A DNA stretch of 64,000 nt from Vibrio sp. Of7-15 (GCF_022347565.1 NZ_JAKRGH010000020.1:29600-93599); one strand, 5' to 3'; counted from the first letter of the stretch, positions 14,950 through 23,945 are shown. Notes: generated from the sequence alone by a model not told the origin. Program-made: numbers and translations.

Positions 14950-15627
14950 ATGTGGTGTATTACTAGGCTGTTCAAGAATGAATTAACACGTGAATTTTGG
15001 AAGGTTGAGATAATCTATCATACCACCCAAATAATTACGAAAGGGACTATTGGGCAAAGTGAAGGTAATGAGGATAGAGCGGTTACTGTTTTTGACTCAC
15101 AAGAAGAGCTTGCATTAAACACCGAGAAATTAATAAAGTTACAAGTAAAAAATGGATTTATAGAAGAAGTTGACTGGGCTCAAGAAGAAAAAATTAAAAG
15201 AATTGAAAACATTGATCTAACAGATGATGGTTTTTGGAGTACTGTTGAACAAGAGTTTTACAGTAATGCAAAAAAGGCCATATTCAATTTAATTAGTAAA
15301 GATTTTAAATCTTCTCATATAACGTTTTGGGTGCACGTGGAATACCCTCCATTTTTTATATACTCAGAGAGTGGTTCTGAAGTGGCAAAGTTTGATGTTC
15401 CAATTCTTTGGGATGCATATGAAAAATACGAAGAAAGCAGAGTTGATATGCCAATATCACATGATGATTTAGCTAAGAAACTATTTGATCATTGTGGTAA
15501 ATCCATTGAAAAGATGGCTGTTGAAAAATGCTTTGATGAAATAGTAGATAATGCATTGTCTATAGAGTTTCAAACTGTTGATGAGCAATTTGGCGAAGTG
15601 GTTGAAATAAAAGGCAACGAACAATAA
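14950..15627 (+). CDS. Protein with a WGR-like N-terminal domain
   Basis: A 225-aa soluble protein. Residues about 5-75 resemble a WGR domain: an aromatic strand REFWKVEIIYHTTQIITKG, a Gly-Gln turn, then SQEELALNTEKLIKLQVKNGF as the closing helix and lysine-rich end. The remaining 150 aa are acidic, with no family I recognise. WGR domains bind DNA in PARP-like proteins, but many bacterial WGR proteins lack a known role. The start ATG follows GTGAGGTATTGACG. It lies just outside the right direct repeat and may belong to the same accessory region. Confidence 0.6.
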   Translation: MWCITRLFKNELTREFWKVEIIYHTTQIITKGTIGQSEGNEDRAVTVFDSQEELALNTEKLIKLQVKNGFIEEVDWAQEEKIKRIENIDLTDDGFWSTVEQEFYSNAKKAIFNLISKDFKSSHITFWVHVEYPPFFIYSESGSEVAKFDVPILWDAYEKYEESRVDMPISHDDLAKKLFDHCGKSIEKMAVEKCFDEIVDNALSIEFQTVDEQFGEVVEIKGNEQ

Positions 15628-15804
15628 AAATATTTGGTTAATACACATAATCAATACATCAATGTAATGTGTTCTATTCAGTCTTCTAGGTTTTTGGGTC
15701 CACCATATTAAGCGGTGGATTTAAGCTGCATTTGCGTATTAGCAAGTGTTTGATTCAGCGTTGTATTTTTCAGGACCCTGTAAATAATTCTGTGTAAGGT
15801 TAAA
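15628..15804. other. Intergenic region with weak hairpin
   Basis: No gene seen. A TCCACC/GGTGGA hairpin near 15698-15719, followed by TTTAAG, could be a weak terminator for the WGR-like gene. Confidence 0.35.
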
Positions 15805-16134
15805 CTAAAGCTTATCCCAATCGTCAGATTTTCTTACGATAATATCGACAATTTCTGCAAGTTCTTCTCCTTTTGGTGTCAACCCGTAGTACACCGTTAC
15901 CGGAACCGTTTCCTCTTGTCTTCGCCAGACAAAACCTTCTTCCTTTAGCCGTTTTAATCGTTCACTGAGTACTTTACTAGAGACTAAAGCCAGTTGTTTC
16001 TGTATTTGCCCAAACCGCATTTCATGATGCTGACTAACTAACCAAATAATATGGGCAGTCCATTTTGTAGAGATCAACGTTAAGTATCTGTCAACACTAC
16101 AATAGCCTTCGGGTTGTCGACCTTGTTCACTCAT
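15805..16134 (-). CDS. HxlR-family transcriptional regulator
   Basis: A 109-aa winged-helix repressor/activator of the HxlR family. Visible elements are the conserved Cys near the N-terminus (GYCSVDRYLTLIS), KWTAHIIWLV as helix 1, RFGQIQKQLALVSSKVLSERLKRLKEEGF as the recognition region (here described in parts for length), and the wing VTVYYGLTPKGEEL. The Cys suggests redox or electrophile sensing as in related proteins, which is inference. ATG at 16134 is preferred over the GTG at 16140 because GGAG sits 5 bases before it. It is divergent from the SnoaL-like gene, with a palindromic operator between them. Confidence 0.9.
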   Translation of the reverse strand: MSEQGRQPEGYCSVDRYLTLISTKWTAHIIWLVSQHHEMRFGQIQKQLALVSSKVLSERLKRLKEEGFVWRRQEETVPVTVYYGLTPKGEELAEIVDIIVRKSDDWDKL

Positions 16135-16204
16135 GGTCACTCCATTTATTTTTTATTTTTCATGATATCGAATTTGTATCAAATTGGCACATTCTTACTG
16201 GTTA

Positions 16205-16230
16205 CCCCAAGGTAACTAGTTACTTTGGGG
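16205..16230. promoter_or_regulatory. Palindromic operator, probably for the HxlR regulator
   Basis: A 26-bp near-perfect inverted repeat centred on CTAG: CCCCAAGGTAAC facing GTTACTTTGGGG, with a single mismatched pair. It lies between the divergent HxlR and SnoaL-like genes, where auto- and target regulation would be expected. Confidence 0.65.
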
Positions 16231-16305
16231 TGCCTAATTTCTTTTAGTAACTGACTGCAATATTATCGCTCTATCTTCACCGGACATCCCAAATTAAGGA
16301 AATTC

Positions 16306-16719
16306 ATGAAAACACTATGGCTTGTTGCTTTAAGCACTCTATCTTTTTTTTCTTATGCATCAGTAGATTATAAAAAACCGCAAACACCTAGTGAGTTGCA
16401 TCAGTTATTTGCAGAGTACTTTTCAAATAAAGATATTACAGGACTAGGGACACTGTTCCACGAAGATGCTGTATTTGTTTTAGATGCTGAAGGCAACCTC
16501 GCGATAGGTAGAGAGGCCATTAAGCAGACTTTAAAAGGTTATATGCAAGGTGACGTGGAAATGATCACACACGGTGTATCTATTCACATTAATGGTGACA
16601 CCGCACTTATCCGCTCTGATTGGGAAATCACTAATGTACAAACAGGAATGGCACTGGAAGTGATGAAGTACACGGATGGTGGTTGGCTTTATATCATTGA
16701 TAATCCGAATGGTTTCTAA
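16306..16719 (+). CDS. Secreted SnoaL/NTF2-like protein
   Basis: A 137-aa protein with a signal peptide (KTLWLVALSTLSFFSYA, cut after about residue 19) and an NTF2-like fold of the SnoaL/ketosteroid isomerase type: LHQLFAEYFSNKDITGLGTLF, HEDAVFVL, REAIKQTLKGYM, then strands IHINGDTALIRSDWEI and WLYIIDNPNGF. Such domains bind small hydrophobic ligands or act as isomerases; no substrate can be read. The ATG follows AAGGAAATTC. Its divergence from the HxlR gene with a shared palindrome suggests it is that regulator's target. Confidence 0.75.
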   Translation: MKTLWLVALSTLSFFSYASVDYKKPQTPSELHQLFAEYFSNKDITGLGTLFHEDAVFVLDAEGNLAIGREAIKQTLKGYMQGDVEMITHGVSIHINGDTALIRSDWEITNVQTGMALEVMKYTDGGWLYIIDNPNGF

Positions 16720-17054
16720 AGGTTATCCATAAACGTACTGCAATTAACCCTTTTCCTGTGGGGTCGATGTATGAGGACTATTCTTATAATCATTTATTTG
16801 AAGAGTCTTCATTTTTCTAGAACCATTTTAATTTTAAACGGTAAAGGGATTACGTTTATATAATCAGAAATATTATGAATAAGAGTGAGTATTGTTGTGA
16901 TGGTTGATATGATTTGTACGCAAAAAAATCACAAAAAAGTGGTAAGCAAACGTTTTACATGCATAAAAGTTAGAACAAGATCTCATTTATAAAATACATC
17001 ATCCCTTACCATCCGCGTCGTTCTTAACTACCGTACTTTGAATGAGCGCTATCA
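16720..17054. other. Intergenic region with a PurR/LacI-like half match
   Basis: No gene seen. AAGCAAACGTTTTACA at 16944-16959 resembles a LacI/PurR-family operator (GCAAACGTTT core) and lies about 95 bp upstream of the lipoprotein gene. The right half is degenerate, so it is only a candidate. Confidence 0.3.
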
Positions 17055-18488
17055 ATGAATATTTTAAAAACAACCATCGCATTGGCTATCAGCACCACTC
17101 TATTAATGGGCTGTAATGAAGAAACCACCGTGAATAACTACCAATCGGGTGATACATCTACGGTTCCTGATGTGCCTAAGCCGACGCCTGTAGTGCGAGA
17201 TGGCCGTATTGCTGCTTTTAATTTGTCATTTGATCGCTATACGTATGAAGACCTAGTAGCAGAAATGAAGCTGAATAAATCAGAGCAAGATGCTTTGGTT
17301 TCAGGCTGGAAAAATGGCACTTTGTCTGACGCAGACACAGAAACGGCTCTGAAAATCATTCAAATCCGTAATGTTGCGGCCATCATTCAAACGGAGCGTC
17401 CAGCAGTGCTGATGATGGCTGAGTTTAATAATGATGGTACAGGCACTAATAACGATGCGATTATTGGTTTTCGCTTAAATTATTTAGCGGTTCCACAAAA
17501 CTCAAACAGCTTTGATCAAGATGGCATTGTACTTGAACCAATTGCATTTCAGTACTTTGCGAACTACGCCACCAATACTGGTTTAGTGAGTCAGTTTGAT
17601 TTAGATAATGACGGTACGGCTGGTAAGCTGCCTGGAGACGCATGGGGCTTTGGTAATTATCACGGCCAGTACGCTTTTGCTCTGTTGTCTATGTACGAAA
17701 TTGATACTAAAAATACACGTACATTCCAGAAATTTAAATGGAAAGACATGCCAGGAGCAAGCATTCCAACGATTACGGATTGCAGTGATCCAAGTAAAAT
17801 CCCAGCAGGCATGAAATGCGGTGATGAGTGGTATACGGCAGAAGAGTGGGCGGAAGTGCGTTTATCTTCTAAAAACCATGTGGATGCACCTATTTTAGTT
17901 CCTCAAGCTGACGGCAGTGTAGAAAAAGTGCATTTACTGATGTCTCACCCAACCCCACCAATTTTTGATACAGGTAAGAACAAAGTTCAAAATGCCGATG
18001 AAATTAACTTCTGGGTTGATTACATTGAAGGCGATAGCTACATGTATGATGATGCTGGTAAAACGGGTGGTCTCGCGGCGACGGATAAGTTTGTTGTGAT
18101 GGGCGATCTTAATGCCGATCCATTAAAAGGCGATGGTGATTTAACGGCAATTAAGGCATTAATGGATCATACGAAGGTAAACCATCTCGCGACTTTTGGC
18201 CCAATGGCACCTGCAAGCCTTGGAGGGCCTGAGTGTTTAGCAATGTATGAGTGTCGTGCGTCAAACTGGGATACACCATACCCAAGCCAAGTGACTAGTA
18301 CGAGTGGGTTGCGTCTTGATCACGTGATTCCATCAGCAAACTTAACGATTACAGACTCTGGTGTTTACTGGCCTGCGACTTTTGAAGAAGGCCGTTTATT
18401 AATGAATGATAAGCGTGTGGGTAAGTATGGTAATGGTAAAGACATTTCTTCTGATCATCGTTTAGTGTGGATTAAAGCAGAACTATAA
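17055..18488 (+). CDS. Endonuclease/exonuclease/phosphatase-fold lipoprotein
   Basis: A 477-aa lipoprotein. The lipobox LLMGC puts the acylated Cys at residue 20, followed by a Pro/Thr-rich linker to about residue 48. The rest is an exonuclease-endonuclease-phosphatase domain: RIAAFNLSFDR (N-terminal Asn motif), LMMAEFNNDG (metal-binding Glu), LLMSHPTPP (His), VVMGDLNADP near residues 348-357 (catalytic Asp/Asn), RLDHVIPS near 419, and SSDHRLVW near the C-terminus (Asp-His pair). All catalytic positions appear intact. It should be a periplasmic or surface Mg-dependent phosphodiesterase, phosphatase or nuclease; the substrate (nucleic acid, nucleotide or phospholipid) is unknown. It is monocistronic with a strong terminator. 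Confidence 0.8.
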   Translation: MNILKTTIALAISTTLLMGCNEETTVNNYQSGDTSTVPDVPKPTPVVRDGRIAAFNLSFDRYTYEDLVAEMKLNKSEQDALVSGWKNGTLSDADTETALKIIQIRNVAAIIQTERPAVLMMAEFNNDGTGTNNDAIIGFRLNYLAVPQNSNSFDQDGIVLEPIAFQYFANYATNTGLVSQFDLDNDGTAGKLPGDAWGFGNYHGQYAFALLSMYEIDTKNTRTFQKFKWKDMPGASIPTITDCSDPSKIPAGMKCGDEWYTAEEWAEVRLSSKNHVDAPILVPQADGSVEKVHLLMSHPTPPIFDTGKNKVQNADEINFWVDYIEGDSYMYDDAGKTGGLAATDKFVVMGDLNADPLKGDGDLTAIKALMDHTKVNHLATFGPMAPASLGGPECLAMYECRASNWDTPYPSQVTSTSGLRLDHVIPSANLTITDSGVYWPATFEEGRLLMNDKRVGKYGNGKDISSDHRLVWIKAEL

Positions 18489-18532
18489 CAACCTTGTTTA
18501 TAGGCGCTATGTCTAATGATTGATAAGTGATG

Positions 18533-18567
18533 TAAAAAGCCCAGTAGACTGTTACTGGGCTTTTTTA
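18533..18567. terminator. Bidirectional terminator
   Basis: AAAAAGCCCAGTA and TACTGGGCTTTTTT around a 6-base loop. It serves the lipoprotein gene and the convergent solute-binding protein gene. Confidence 0.9.
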
Positions 18568-18582
18568 TTGTGTTGAATTTGA

Positions 18583-19398
18583 TTAGTACATATAACGCTG
18601 GAATACTTCATCCACAAAGCCATCATCTTTCATTTGATCTAATGTTTCTTTCACTTCACTTACAAAGTGTACATCTACATTTTTCTTTGAAAACAATAAA
18701 TAAGTAGGCCAAGTCAGTACAATTAAATTTTGTGTGGGGGCTTCTTTTCTCTTGATGACATCAATTTGATTTTCTAGATGGTGCTTTTTTATGTAGTGCA
18801 TCACGGGCAAATAATCGCCTATAAATAGATCAATGCGATCGCCAAGCAGCATATTGACACTCTGTTGTGTTGATTTAGATAGGGTAACAGAAGCAAATTT
18901 TTCGCTATCGACCGCTTGCCGGAAAGGACCTGTGCCGTACAAATAGCCCATTCTGATCGCAATAGCGACATCTGAAACGTTATCAAACGTATTGTCCACT
19001 TCAATGGTAGAAGTCGCTCTTTTGAAAAGAACGTATTTTTGTAAAATTAACACACTGTCTGAATATCGTCCCCATAGTTGGCGTTCCTCGTTTTTACCTG
19101 CATTAAACAGTAAATGGCTATCGCCAACTTTGGCTGAGTAAACGGCTCTTTTCCAAGGGTAGAAGTTAAACTGAACGTGTTTTACGCCTGTTCTTCGAGC
19201 GACTTCTCTGATGATTTCCACAGCGATGCCTTTTGCTTTTCCATTTTCAGAGTATTCGTAAGGTGGGTATTCAAGAGTGGCGGCAATAAGAGGGGTGTTT
19301 TTATCAAAAGCATGGCTGACAGGAAGAAAGCTACAGAGTGAGATAAAGAGGGTAATAAGAAAGTTAGTTCTTATAGAATAGCTATATACATCAAACAT
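18583..19398 (-). CDS. Periplasmic solute-binding protein, family 3 type
   Basis: A 271-aa protein with a signal peptide (hydrophobic stretch FLITLFISLCSFLPVSHA) and a family 3 substrate-binding fold: PLIAATLEYPPYEYSENGKA at the start, KGIAVEIIREVARRTG, then FYPWKRAVYSAKVGD and a second-lobe region (RIDLFIGDYLPVMHYI). The PWKR-A motif is typical of solitary vibrio proteins of this type. The frame extends 12 codons upstream, but the ATG at 19398, behind a GGGGAAT ribosome binding site, gives a better signal peptide. No ABC permease or ATPase gene is adjacent, so it may feed a distant transporter or act in sensing. Confidence 0.8.
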   Translation of the reverse strand: MFDVYSYSIRTNFLITLFISLCSFLPVSHAFDKNTPLIAATLEYPPYEYSENGKAKGIAVEIIREVARRTGVKHVQFNFYPWKRAVYSAKVGDSHLLFNAGKNEERQLWGRYSDSVLILQKYVLFKRATSTIEVDNTFDNVSDVAIAIRMGYLYGTGPFRQAVDSEKFASVTLSKSTQQSVNMLLGDRIDLFIGDYLPVMHYIKKHHLENQIDVIKRKEAPTQNLIVLTWPTYLLFSKKNVDVHFVSEVKETLDQMKDDGFVDEVFQRYMY

Positions 19399-19539
19399 CT
19401 TATTCCCCTGCGGTGGTATTAAATACCATCTCAAAAGTATGAGTTCGTTGTTTCAGGCTGTCAATTTTACTCATGCTGCATTATTCAGCATTTAACCATC
19501 AGGTGTCTTGATTTCCTATAAAAATGCCTCAAAATAATA

Positions 19540-19555
19540 CTGTATATAATCACAG
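19540..19555 (+). promoter_or_regulatory. LexA operator of umuDC
   Basis: CTGTATATAATCACAG is an exact CTGT-N8-ACAG match, 12 bp upstream of the umuD start codon. Confidence 0.9.
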
Positions 19556-19566
19556 TGGTAAGTCAT

Positions 19567-19968
19567 ATGAAAGTAAGCCCAATATCAGCCAGTGCAGGCA
19601 TTTCTGGTTTTGAAAGTCCAGCGGCAGAATATTCACAATTAGCATTTGATTTGGACGAGTTACTGATTGATCATCCCAGCGCCACCTTTATTGCCCGTGC
19701 GTGTGGTGACTCGATGCAAGGCGTCGGTATTTACGATGGCGATATTTTGATCATAGATCGTTCTCTGGCTCCCTTTAACCAAGATGTTATTGTCGCGAAC
19801 CTTAATGGAGAGTTTGTTTGCAAGTTACTAGATACTCAGCGGCGGCTATTGCTATCGGCTAATGAATCTATTCAACCTGTTCCAATTAATGACTTTGACA
19901 CGTTTAGCATTGAGGGTGTGGTTGTTCGCTCTGTTCGCTGTCACCGAAAAAGCCCTTTGTTGGTATGA
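19567..19968 (+). CDS. umuD: UmuD, DNA polymerase V autoproteolytic subunit
   Basis: RecA-stimulated self-cleavage turns UmuD into UmuD', which joins UmuC as polymerase V. Numbered from the ATG at 19567, the catalytic Ser49 lies in GDSMQGVGI and Lys86 in GEFVCKLL, 37 residues apart as in E. coli. The cleavage region SGFESPAAEY aligns with E. coli CGFPSPAADY, placing the scissile bond at Ser13-Gly14, with Ser where Cys or Ala is common. A GTG further upstream overlaps the LexA box and is not used here as the start. It is the first gene of a two-gene operon, 9 bp before umuC. Confidence 0.92.
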   Translation: MKVSPISASAGISGFESPAAEYSQLAFDLDELLIDHPSATFIARACGDSMQGVGIYDGDILIIDRSLAPFNQDVIVANLNGEFVCKLLDTQRRLLLSANESIQPVPINDFDTFSIEGVVVRSVRCHRKSPLLV

Positions 19969-19977
19969 GGCAGGTCG

Positions 19978-21234
19978 ATGTACGCATTAGTGGACGCTAA
20001 CTCATTTTATTGCAGTGCTGAGCAAGTCTTCCGACCTGAATGGCGAGGTAAGCCCATTGTTGTATTATCTAACAACGATGGTTGTATTGTGGCTGCAAAT
20101 CGCCAAGCTAAAGAAGCTGGAATCCCTAAATTTAGCCCTTATTTTAAAGTGAAAGACCTATGCCAGCTGCATGGTGTGATCCCCTTATCTTCGAACTACG
20201 AATTGTATGCGGATCTGTCTGCAAAAATGATGGATGTTATCGGTCGTTTTGCCCCTGAGCAGCACATATACAGTATCGATGAGTCTTTTTTATCGTTTGA
20301 ACGGTGCAGCAAAGCCATTCCAGATTTGCGTGCGCATGGTGCTGTGTTGCGACGAGCGGTGTGGAAAGAGTGTCGCTTACCGGTTTGCGTCGGAATGGGG
20401 GCTACCTTAACGCTGGCAAAAGTAGCGAACTATGCAGCTAAAAACATTCAAGGCTATCAAGGTGTTTGTGTTTTAGATAATGAGCCTGAACGTTTACGTG
20501 TATTAGCGCAAATGGGAGTGGGGGAGGTATGGGGGATTGGCAAACAGACAACCAAAAAACTTCATCAAATAGGGATCACAACGGCCATTCAACTAGCACG
20601 TTTTCCACTTGGTTTGGTTCGTAGAGAGTTTAATGTTGATGTGGAGCGAACAGTCCGAGAATTAAACGGCCAGCCTTGTACAAACTGGGAAAGTGCTCGT
20701 GCCGATAAAAAGCAAATTTATTCGACTCGCAGCATGGGAAATAGGATCACGGATCTACCATCATTGCAGCAGGCTCTCAGTAAGCATGCGGGTATTGTGG
20801 CACGAAAAGCACGTCAGCAAGGCTCTCTTTCCAAAATTTTGGTGTGTTTTGCTTCAAACTCTCCCTTTGATGAAAAAACAGAGAGTTTTAAAGCTACTCA
20901 TCGGTTTTTTTATGGTACTGCGGATACCACTCAGATTACGGCGGTGGTAACTAAACTGGCTAAACAGCTTTATAAGCCGGGAGTGAAGTATTATAAGTTG
21001 GGAGTCGGCTTATTAGATTTGAGTGATGGCACCCATGAGCAGTTAGATTTATTAAATCCAACCCAAAACAACGTGGCTTTAATGGGCGTATTTGACGACA
21101 TTAATAAAAAATACGGAACCGATACCATGTTTTTAGGGGCTCAAGGCATTGCTCCGAAATGGGGGATGAAGCGTGAAATGCTCACGCCTCAATACACGAC
21201 AAAATGGTCAGATATTCCAACAGTGAAATGTTAA
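19978..21234 (+). CDS. umuC: UmuC, DNA polymerase V catalytic subunit (Y family)
   Basis: A 418-aa translesion DNA polymerase. The Y-family palm shows ALVDANSFYCSAEQVF at the N-terminus (metal-binding Asp), YSIDESFLSF (SIDE motif with the second Asp/Glu), and a fingers region with VLSNNDGCIVAANRQAK. The helix-hairpin-helix GVGEVWGIGKQTTKKL follows, then the little-finger domain. Length matches E. coli UmuC (422 aa). It is transcribed with umuD under LexA control. Its stop is 15 bp from the convergent exporter gene with no clear terminator between. Confidence 0.93.
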   Translation: MYALVDANSFYCSAEQVFRPEWRGKPIVVLSNNDGCIVAANRQAKEAGIPKFSPYFKVKDLCQLHGVIPLSSNYELYADLSAKMMDVIGRFAPEQHIYSIDESFLSFERCSKAIPDLRAHGAVLRRAVWKECRLPVCVGMGATLTLAKVANYAAKNIQGYQGVCVLDNEPERLRVLAQMGVGEVWGIGKQTTKKLHQIGITTAIQLARFPLGLVRREFNVDVERTVRELNGQPCTNWESARADKKQIYSTRSMGNRITDLPSLQQALSKHAGIVARKARQQGSLSKILVCFASNSPFDEKTESFKATHRFFYGTADTTQITAVVTKLAKQLYKPGVKYYKLGVGLLDLSDGTHEQLDLLNPTQNNVALMGVFDDINKKYGTDTMFLGAQGIAPKWGMKREMLTPQYTTKWSDIPTVKC

Positions 21235-21249
21235 GGAGGATACTGCCTA

Positions 21250-22182
21250 TTACGCCGATTCCTTACGAAGTAGTGGGATACGAATGTGTTCAACAGGAAC
21301 CTTAGTTAGGAATATACCGCTCAGTAGTGGCAGCAGCATAAAAATAGATTCTTGTGAAATAGAGGCTCCGGACACAACCGCTGATAAACTGAGTGCGACT
21401 AATGGAAAAATTAAGAAACAGATAGAAGCGGTGAATGGCGTCGAAATTTGCCCTAATTTGAAGTAGGCAACAATGCCGCCAACGCTAGCAAAGATACCAA
21501 GATAAATAACGGCGGACAGGGATTCAAACGTGACCGCAGCTAGATTTATTTCTTCAAAATTGAATGACACGATAAATAGTAAGACAGCAGCAATTAAGCT
21601 TGGTAGTGCGTTGTAGGTGATCACTTGAATATCTTTACAGTGTCTTTGCACCATAACGTACATCATAGCGTGCATTATTACAGCACCAGCTAATGCCATA
21701 GAGCCCACAATGTAATCTTCCCCGCCAATGCTCATTTCACTAAAGAGAATAATACACAAGCTGCTTACAGCGATGAACAAACCAACCAGCTGGTGGCGTG
21801 CTAAACGTAAGCCTAAAAAGGCACTGGACGTGATCATGACGGCGATTGGCATATTGGCAAAAATGATAGAAGCGAGACCAGATGAGATGTACTGCTCGCC
21901 AAAAATCATTAAGGTAAATGGGATCGCAAAATAGAATACCGCCGTGATCAGCATCCACTTTTTCTTACCAGAAGGGAAGAGCAATGGCTGCTTAAAGACT
22001 TTTGCTAATAGCACTAAAATCGGCGCTGCGATTAAAAAACGCATTCCAGTGGCTAAAATAGGTGGAATAGTATGGACTGCAATTTCCATCGCCATCCAGG
22101 TTGTTCCCCAAATTAAACAAACTGAAAAAAATAATAAACTTGGTAAGTACTTCTTATTCATGATTATTTTCCATTTATACAT
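21250..22182 (-). CDS. EamA/DMT-family transporter
   Basis: An inner-membrane protein of 310 aa with ten predicted hydrophobic segments in two EamA repeats. Landmarks are FSVCLIWGTTWMAMEIAV in the first helix, PPILATGMRFLIAAPIL, and a second-half repeat (AVIYLGIFASVGGIVAYFKL). Members export amino acids or other metabolites; the substrate is unknown. A second Met eight codons in (22161) is an equally possible start, and neither has a strong ribosome binding site. It converges on umuC. Confidence 0.85.
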   Translation of the reverse strand: MYKWKIIMNKKYLPSLLFFSVCLIWGTTWMAMEIAVHTIPPILATGMRFLIAAPILVLLAKVFKQPLLFPSGKKKWMLITAVFYFAIPFTLMIFGEQYISSGLASIIFANMPIAVMITSSAFLGLRLARHQLVGLFIAVSSLCIILFSEMSIGGEDYIVGSMALAGAVIMHAMMYVMVQRHCKDIQVITYNALPSLIAAVLLFIVSFNFEEINLAAVTFESLSAVIYLGIFASVGGIVAYFKLGQISTPFTASICFLIFPLVALSLSAVVSGASISQESIFMLLPLLSGIFLTKVPVEHIRIPLLRKESA

Positions 22183-22371
22183 CTCGTGAAATTCACATTA
22201 GATATAAAAAGTGAGAATTATTGTTGTTTTGATTTTGTGATGAGGAATATACGTGCTTCAAAGGAGAATAACTTTTCTAAATTTTAATTTTATCAATAAG
22301 AACTTAGAAAAATTTTCTCCCTAGTGGATGATATGGGGAATAATAAGTGGCTATGGGTGAGTAGTGAGAGG
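22183..22371. other. Intergenic region
   Basis: AT-rich, no gene. It holds the promoter of the EamA gene on its left and the 3' end of the solute-binding protein pair on its right; no clear terminator was seen. Confidence 0.35.
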
Positions 22372-23154
22372 TTATGGGAAGTGATGAATAAGGTGTTCTT
22401 CAATGATCTCGTCAATATCTCCATCGATATGCATTCTTTCTAGTATCTGATTGAAACGATCAACCTGAGATAAACAAGGAGACTGTTTAGAAAACAGAGC
22501 ATAAACATTATTGGAAGAGACAGGGGTAGGTAAAGCGGTAATCTGATCTTGATAATGATGCTGAGCTATATTGCCAAGGCCGTCGTAGTAGCCCCAAACT
22601 GCATAGTCTACTTTGCCTTGCAATAGCAGCTTTAACATGGCTAATGTATTGTTATTCTCGTTAATATGAAGGTTTTTCTTAGCATAGTCATCAAAACCTT
22701 GGCCATAGCTGCCTCCCATTGGCCGAACACCTATCAGCCCTTTTAAGTCAGATAAATCATAAAACGGAAATTCTTTCCCCTTTTTTACAAAAATACGAAT
22801 CTCATCAACGGTAATGGCATTACTGTACTGATATTTTTTGGCTCTTTCATCGTTATAGTAAGCGCCAGTAAGAACATCCAGTTTCCCTATCTCTAAGTCG
22901 TTTAAGAGCCGTTTCCATGGGATAATGGGTTGTTGTTTTACTTCAACTCCTATCTCATTGAATATATTGGTAATAATAGTGGGGACAACCCCCGTAAGCC
23001 TGTTGTTCTCATAATAAGAAACAGGGATCCAGCCTTTTGCACCATTCATGCTGATTGTTATGCACTTGGTATGGGCTAGTAAAGGTGCGGAAAAAGCGCC
23101 AAATAACACGAAAACAGTTAATGCCTTCATTTTATTCGCTATGTAGGAGGTCAT
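22372..23154 (-). CDS. Periplasmic solute-binding protein, family 3 type
   Basis: A 260-aa protein with a signal peptide (KALTVFVLFGAFSAPLLAH) and a family 3 binding fold: GWIPVSYYENNRLTGVVPTI, PWKRLLNDLEIGKLDVLTGA, and a second-lobe segment LKGLIGVRPMGGSYGQGF. The start chosen is the ATG whose TGA overlaps the stop of the upstream gene (ATGA), which implies translational coupling. A later Met (23130) would also give a signal peptide. It is the second gene of a pair of solitary binding proteins with no ABC partners nearby. Confidence 0.8.
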   Translation of the reverse strand: MTSYIANKMKALTVFVLFGAFSAPLLAHTKCITISMNGAKGWIPVSYYENNRLTGVVPTIITNIFNEIGVEVKQQPIIPWKRLLNDLEIGKLDVLTGAYYNDERAKKYQYSNAITVDEIRIFVKKGKEFPFYDLSDLKGLIGVRPMGGSYGQGFDDYAKKNLHINENNNTLAMLKLLLQGKVDYAVWGYYDGLGNIAQHHYQDQITALPTPVSSNNVYALFSKQSPCLSQVDRFNQILERMHIDGDIDEIIEEHLIHHFP

Positions 23155-23945
23155 TCTGAGCCAAACCATTGCTGTTGTATCTCTTTAAGTCGACCACTTT
23201 TTATTAATATTTGTTTGCCTTTATCAAAATCACTTAACAGTTTGGGGCCTAGTGGGTTTGTTTTGAGGGAAACCAAATACTCCCGAGAAGAGTCAAAAGA
23301 GGGAAGTTTACGGTATTTTTTATTCCAACCATGCTGTTTTAATAAATAGTCCCAATTAAACTCGTAGCCTAAAAATCCGCTAATACGTTTATTATCAAGC
23401 ATTAAAAAACCATTCATTATGTTGCTTACTTCATGTCGTTTTATTTGGTGAGCCGCTTCCCATTTGTCGCCATAGTTAAAGCCTCTTTTTATGCCAACGA
23501 CAAGGTTGTTAAAAGATTCTAGCCCAGTCCACTGGATTGGGTTATCTTTGGTAACATAAACCAGAAATTTAGCTTCATTAATAGATTCCTTCGAATAATC
23601 AAAGACTTTTAACCTTTCTGAGTTTTTCCCAGCTGGAAATAGAATATCCACTTTTCCGATTTCTACGTATTTAACGGCTCTTGGCCAAGGAGTTACAGTT
23701 AGCTGGATGGTATACCCCATAATATGGAAGCTTTCCCGTAATACATCCCAGCTATACCCTGTAAAAAAGCTCACATCTGAGCCAGGGGGAAGAGTTGTCA
23801 TTATAGGGGCGTTGTTCTCATGATTAATAAAACAGAAAGGAGGGTAATCTCCTAGCGTTGCCACAGAGACCACTTTTTCATTCGATTGAGCGATGAAGCT
23901 AGTAAGTAATAGAGCTAACGCAAGAATGTACCACCGTGTATTCAT
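23151..23945 (-). CDS. Periplasmic solute-binding protein, family 3 type
   Basis: A 264-aa protein with a signal peptide (YILALALLLTSFIAQS) and the family 3 layout: VSVATLGDYPPFCFIN, GYSWDVLRESFHIMGYTI, PWPRAVKYVEIGKVDILFPA, and GLESFNNLVVGIKRGFNYGD at the hinge to lobe two. An insertion around residues 45-60 (PIMTTLPPGSDVSFFTG) distinguishes it from its neighbour. It is the first gene of a two-gene unit coupled by a 4-bp stop/start overlap. The bound ligand is unknown. Confidence 0.8.
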   Translation of the reverse strand: MNTRWYILALALLLTSFIAQSNEKVVSVATLGDYPPFCFINHENNAPIMTTLPPGSDVSFFTGYSWDVLRESFHIMGYTIQLTVTPWPRAVKYVEIGKVDILFPAGKNSERLKVFDYSKESINEAKFLVYVTKDNPIQWTGLESFNNLVVGIKRGFNYGDKWEAAHQIKRHEVSNIMNGFLMLDNKRISGFLGYEFNWDYLLKQHGWNKKYRKLPSFDSSREYLVSLKTNPLGPKLLSDFDKGKQILIKSGRLKEIQQQWFGSE

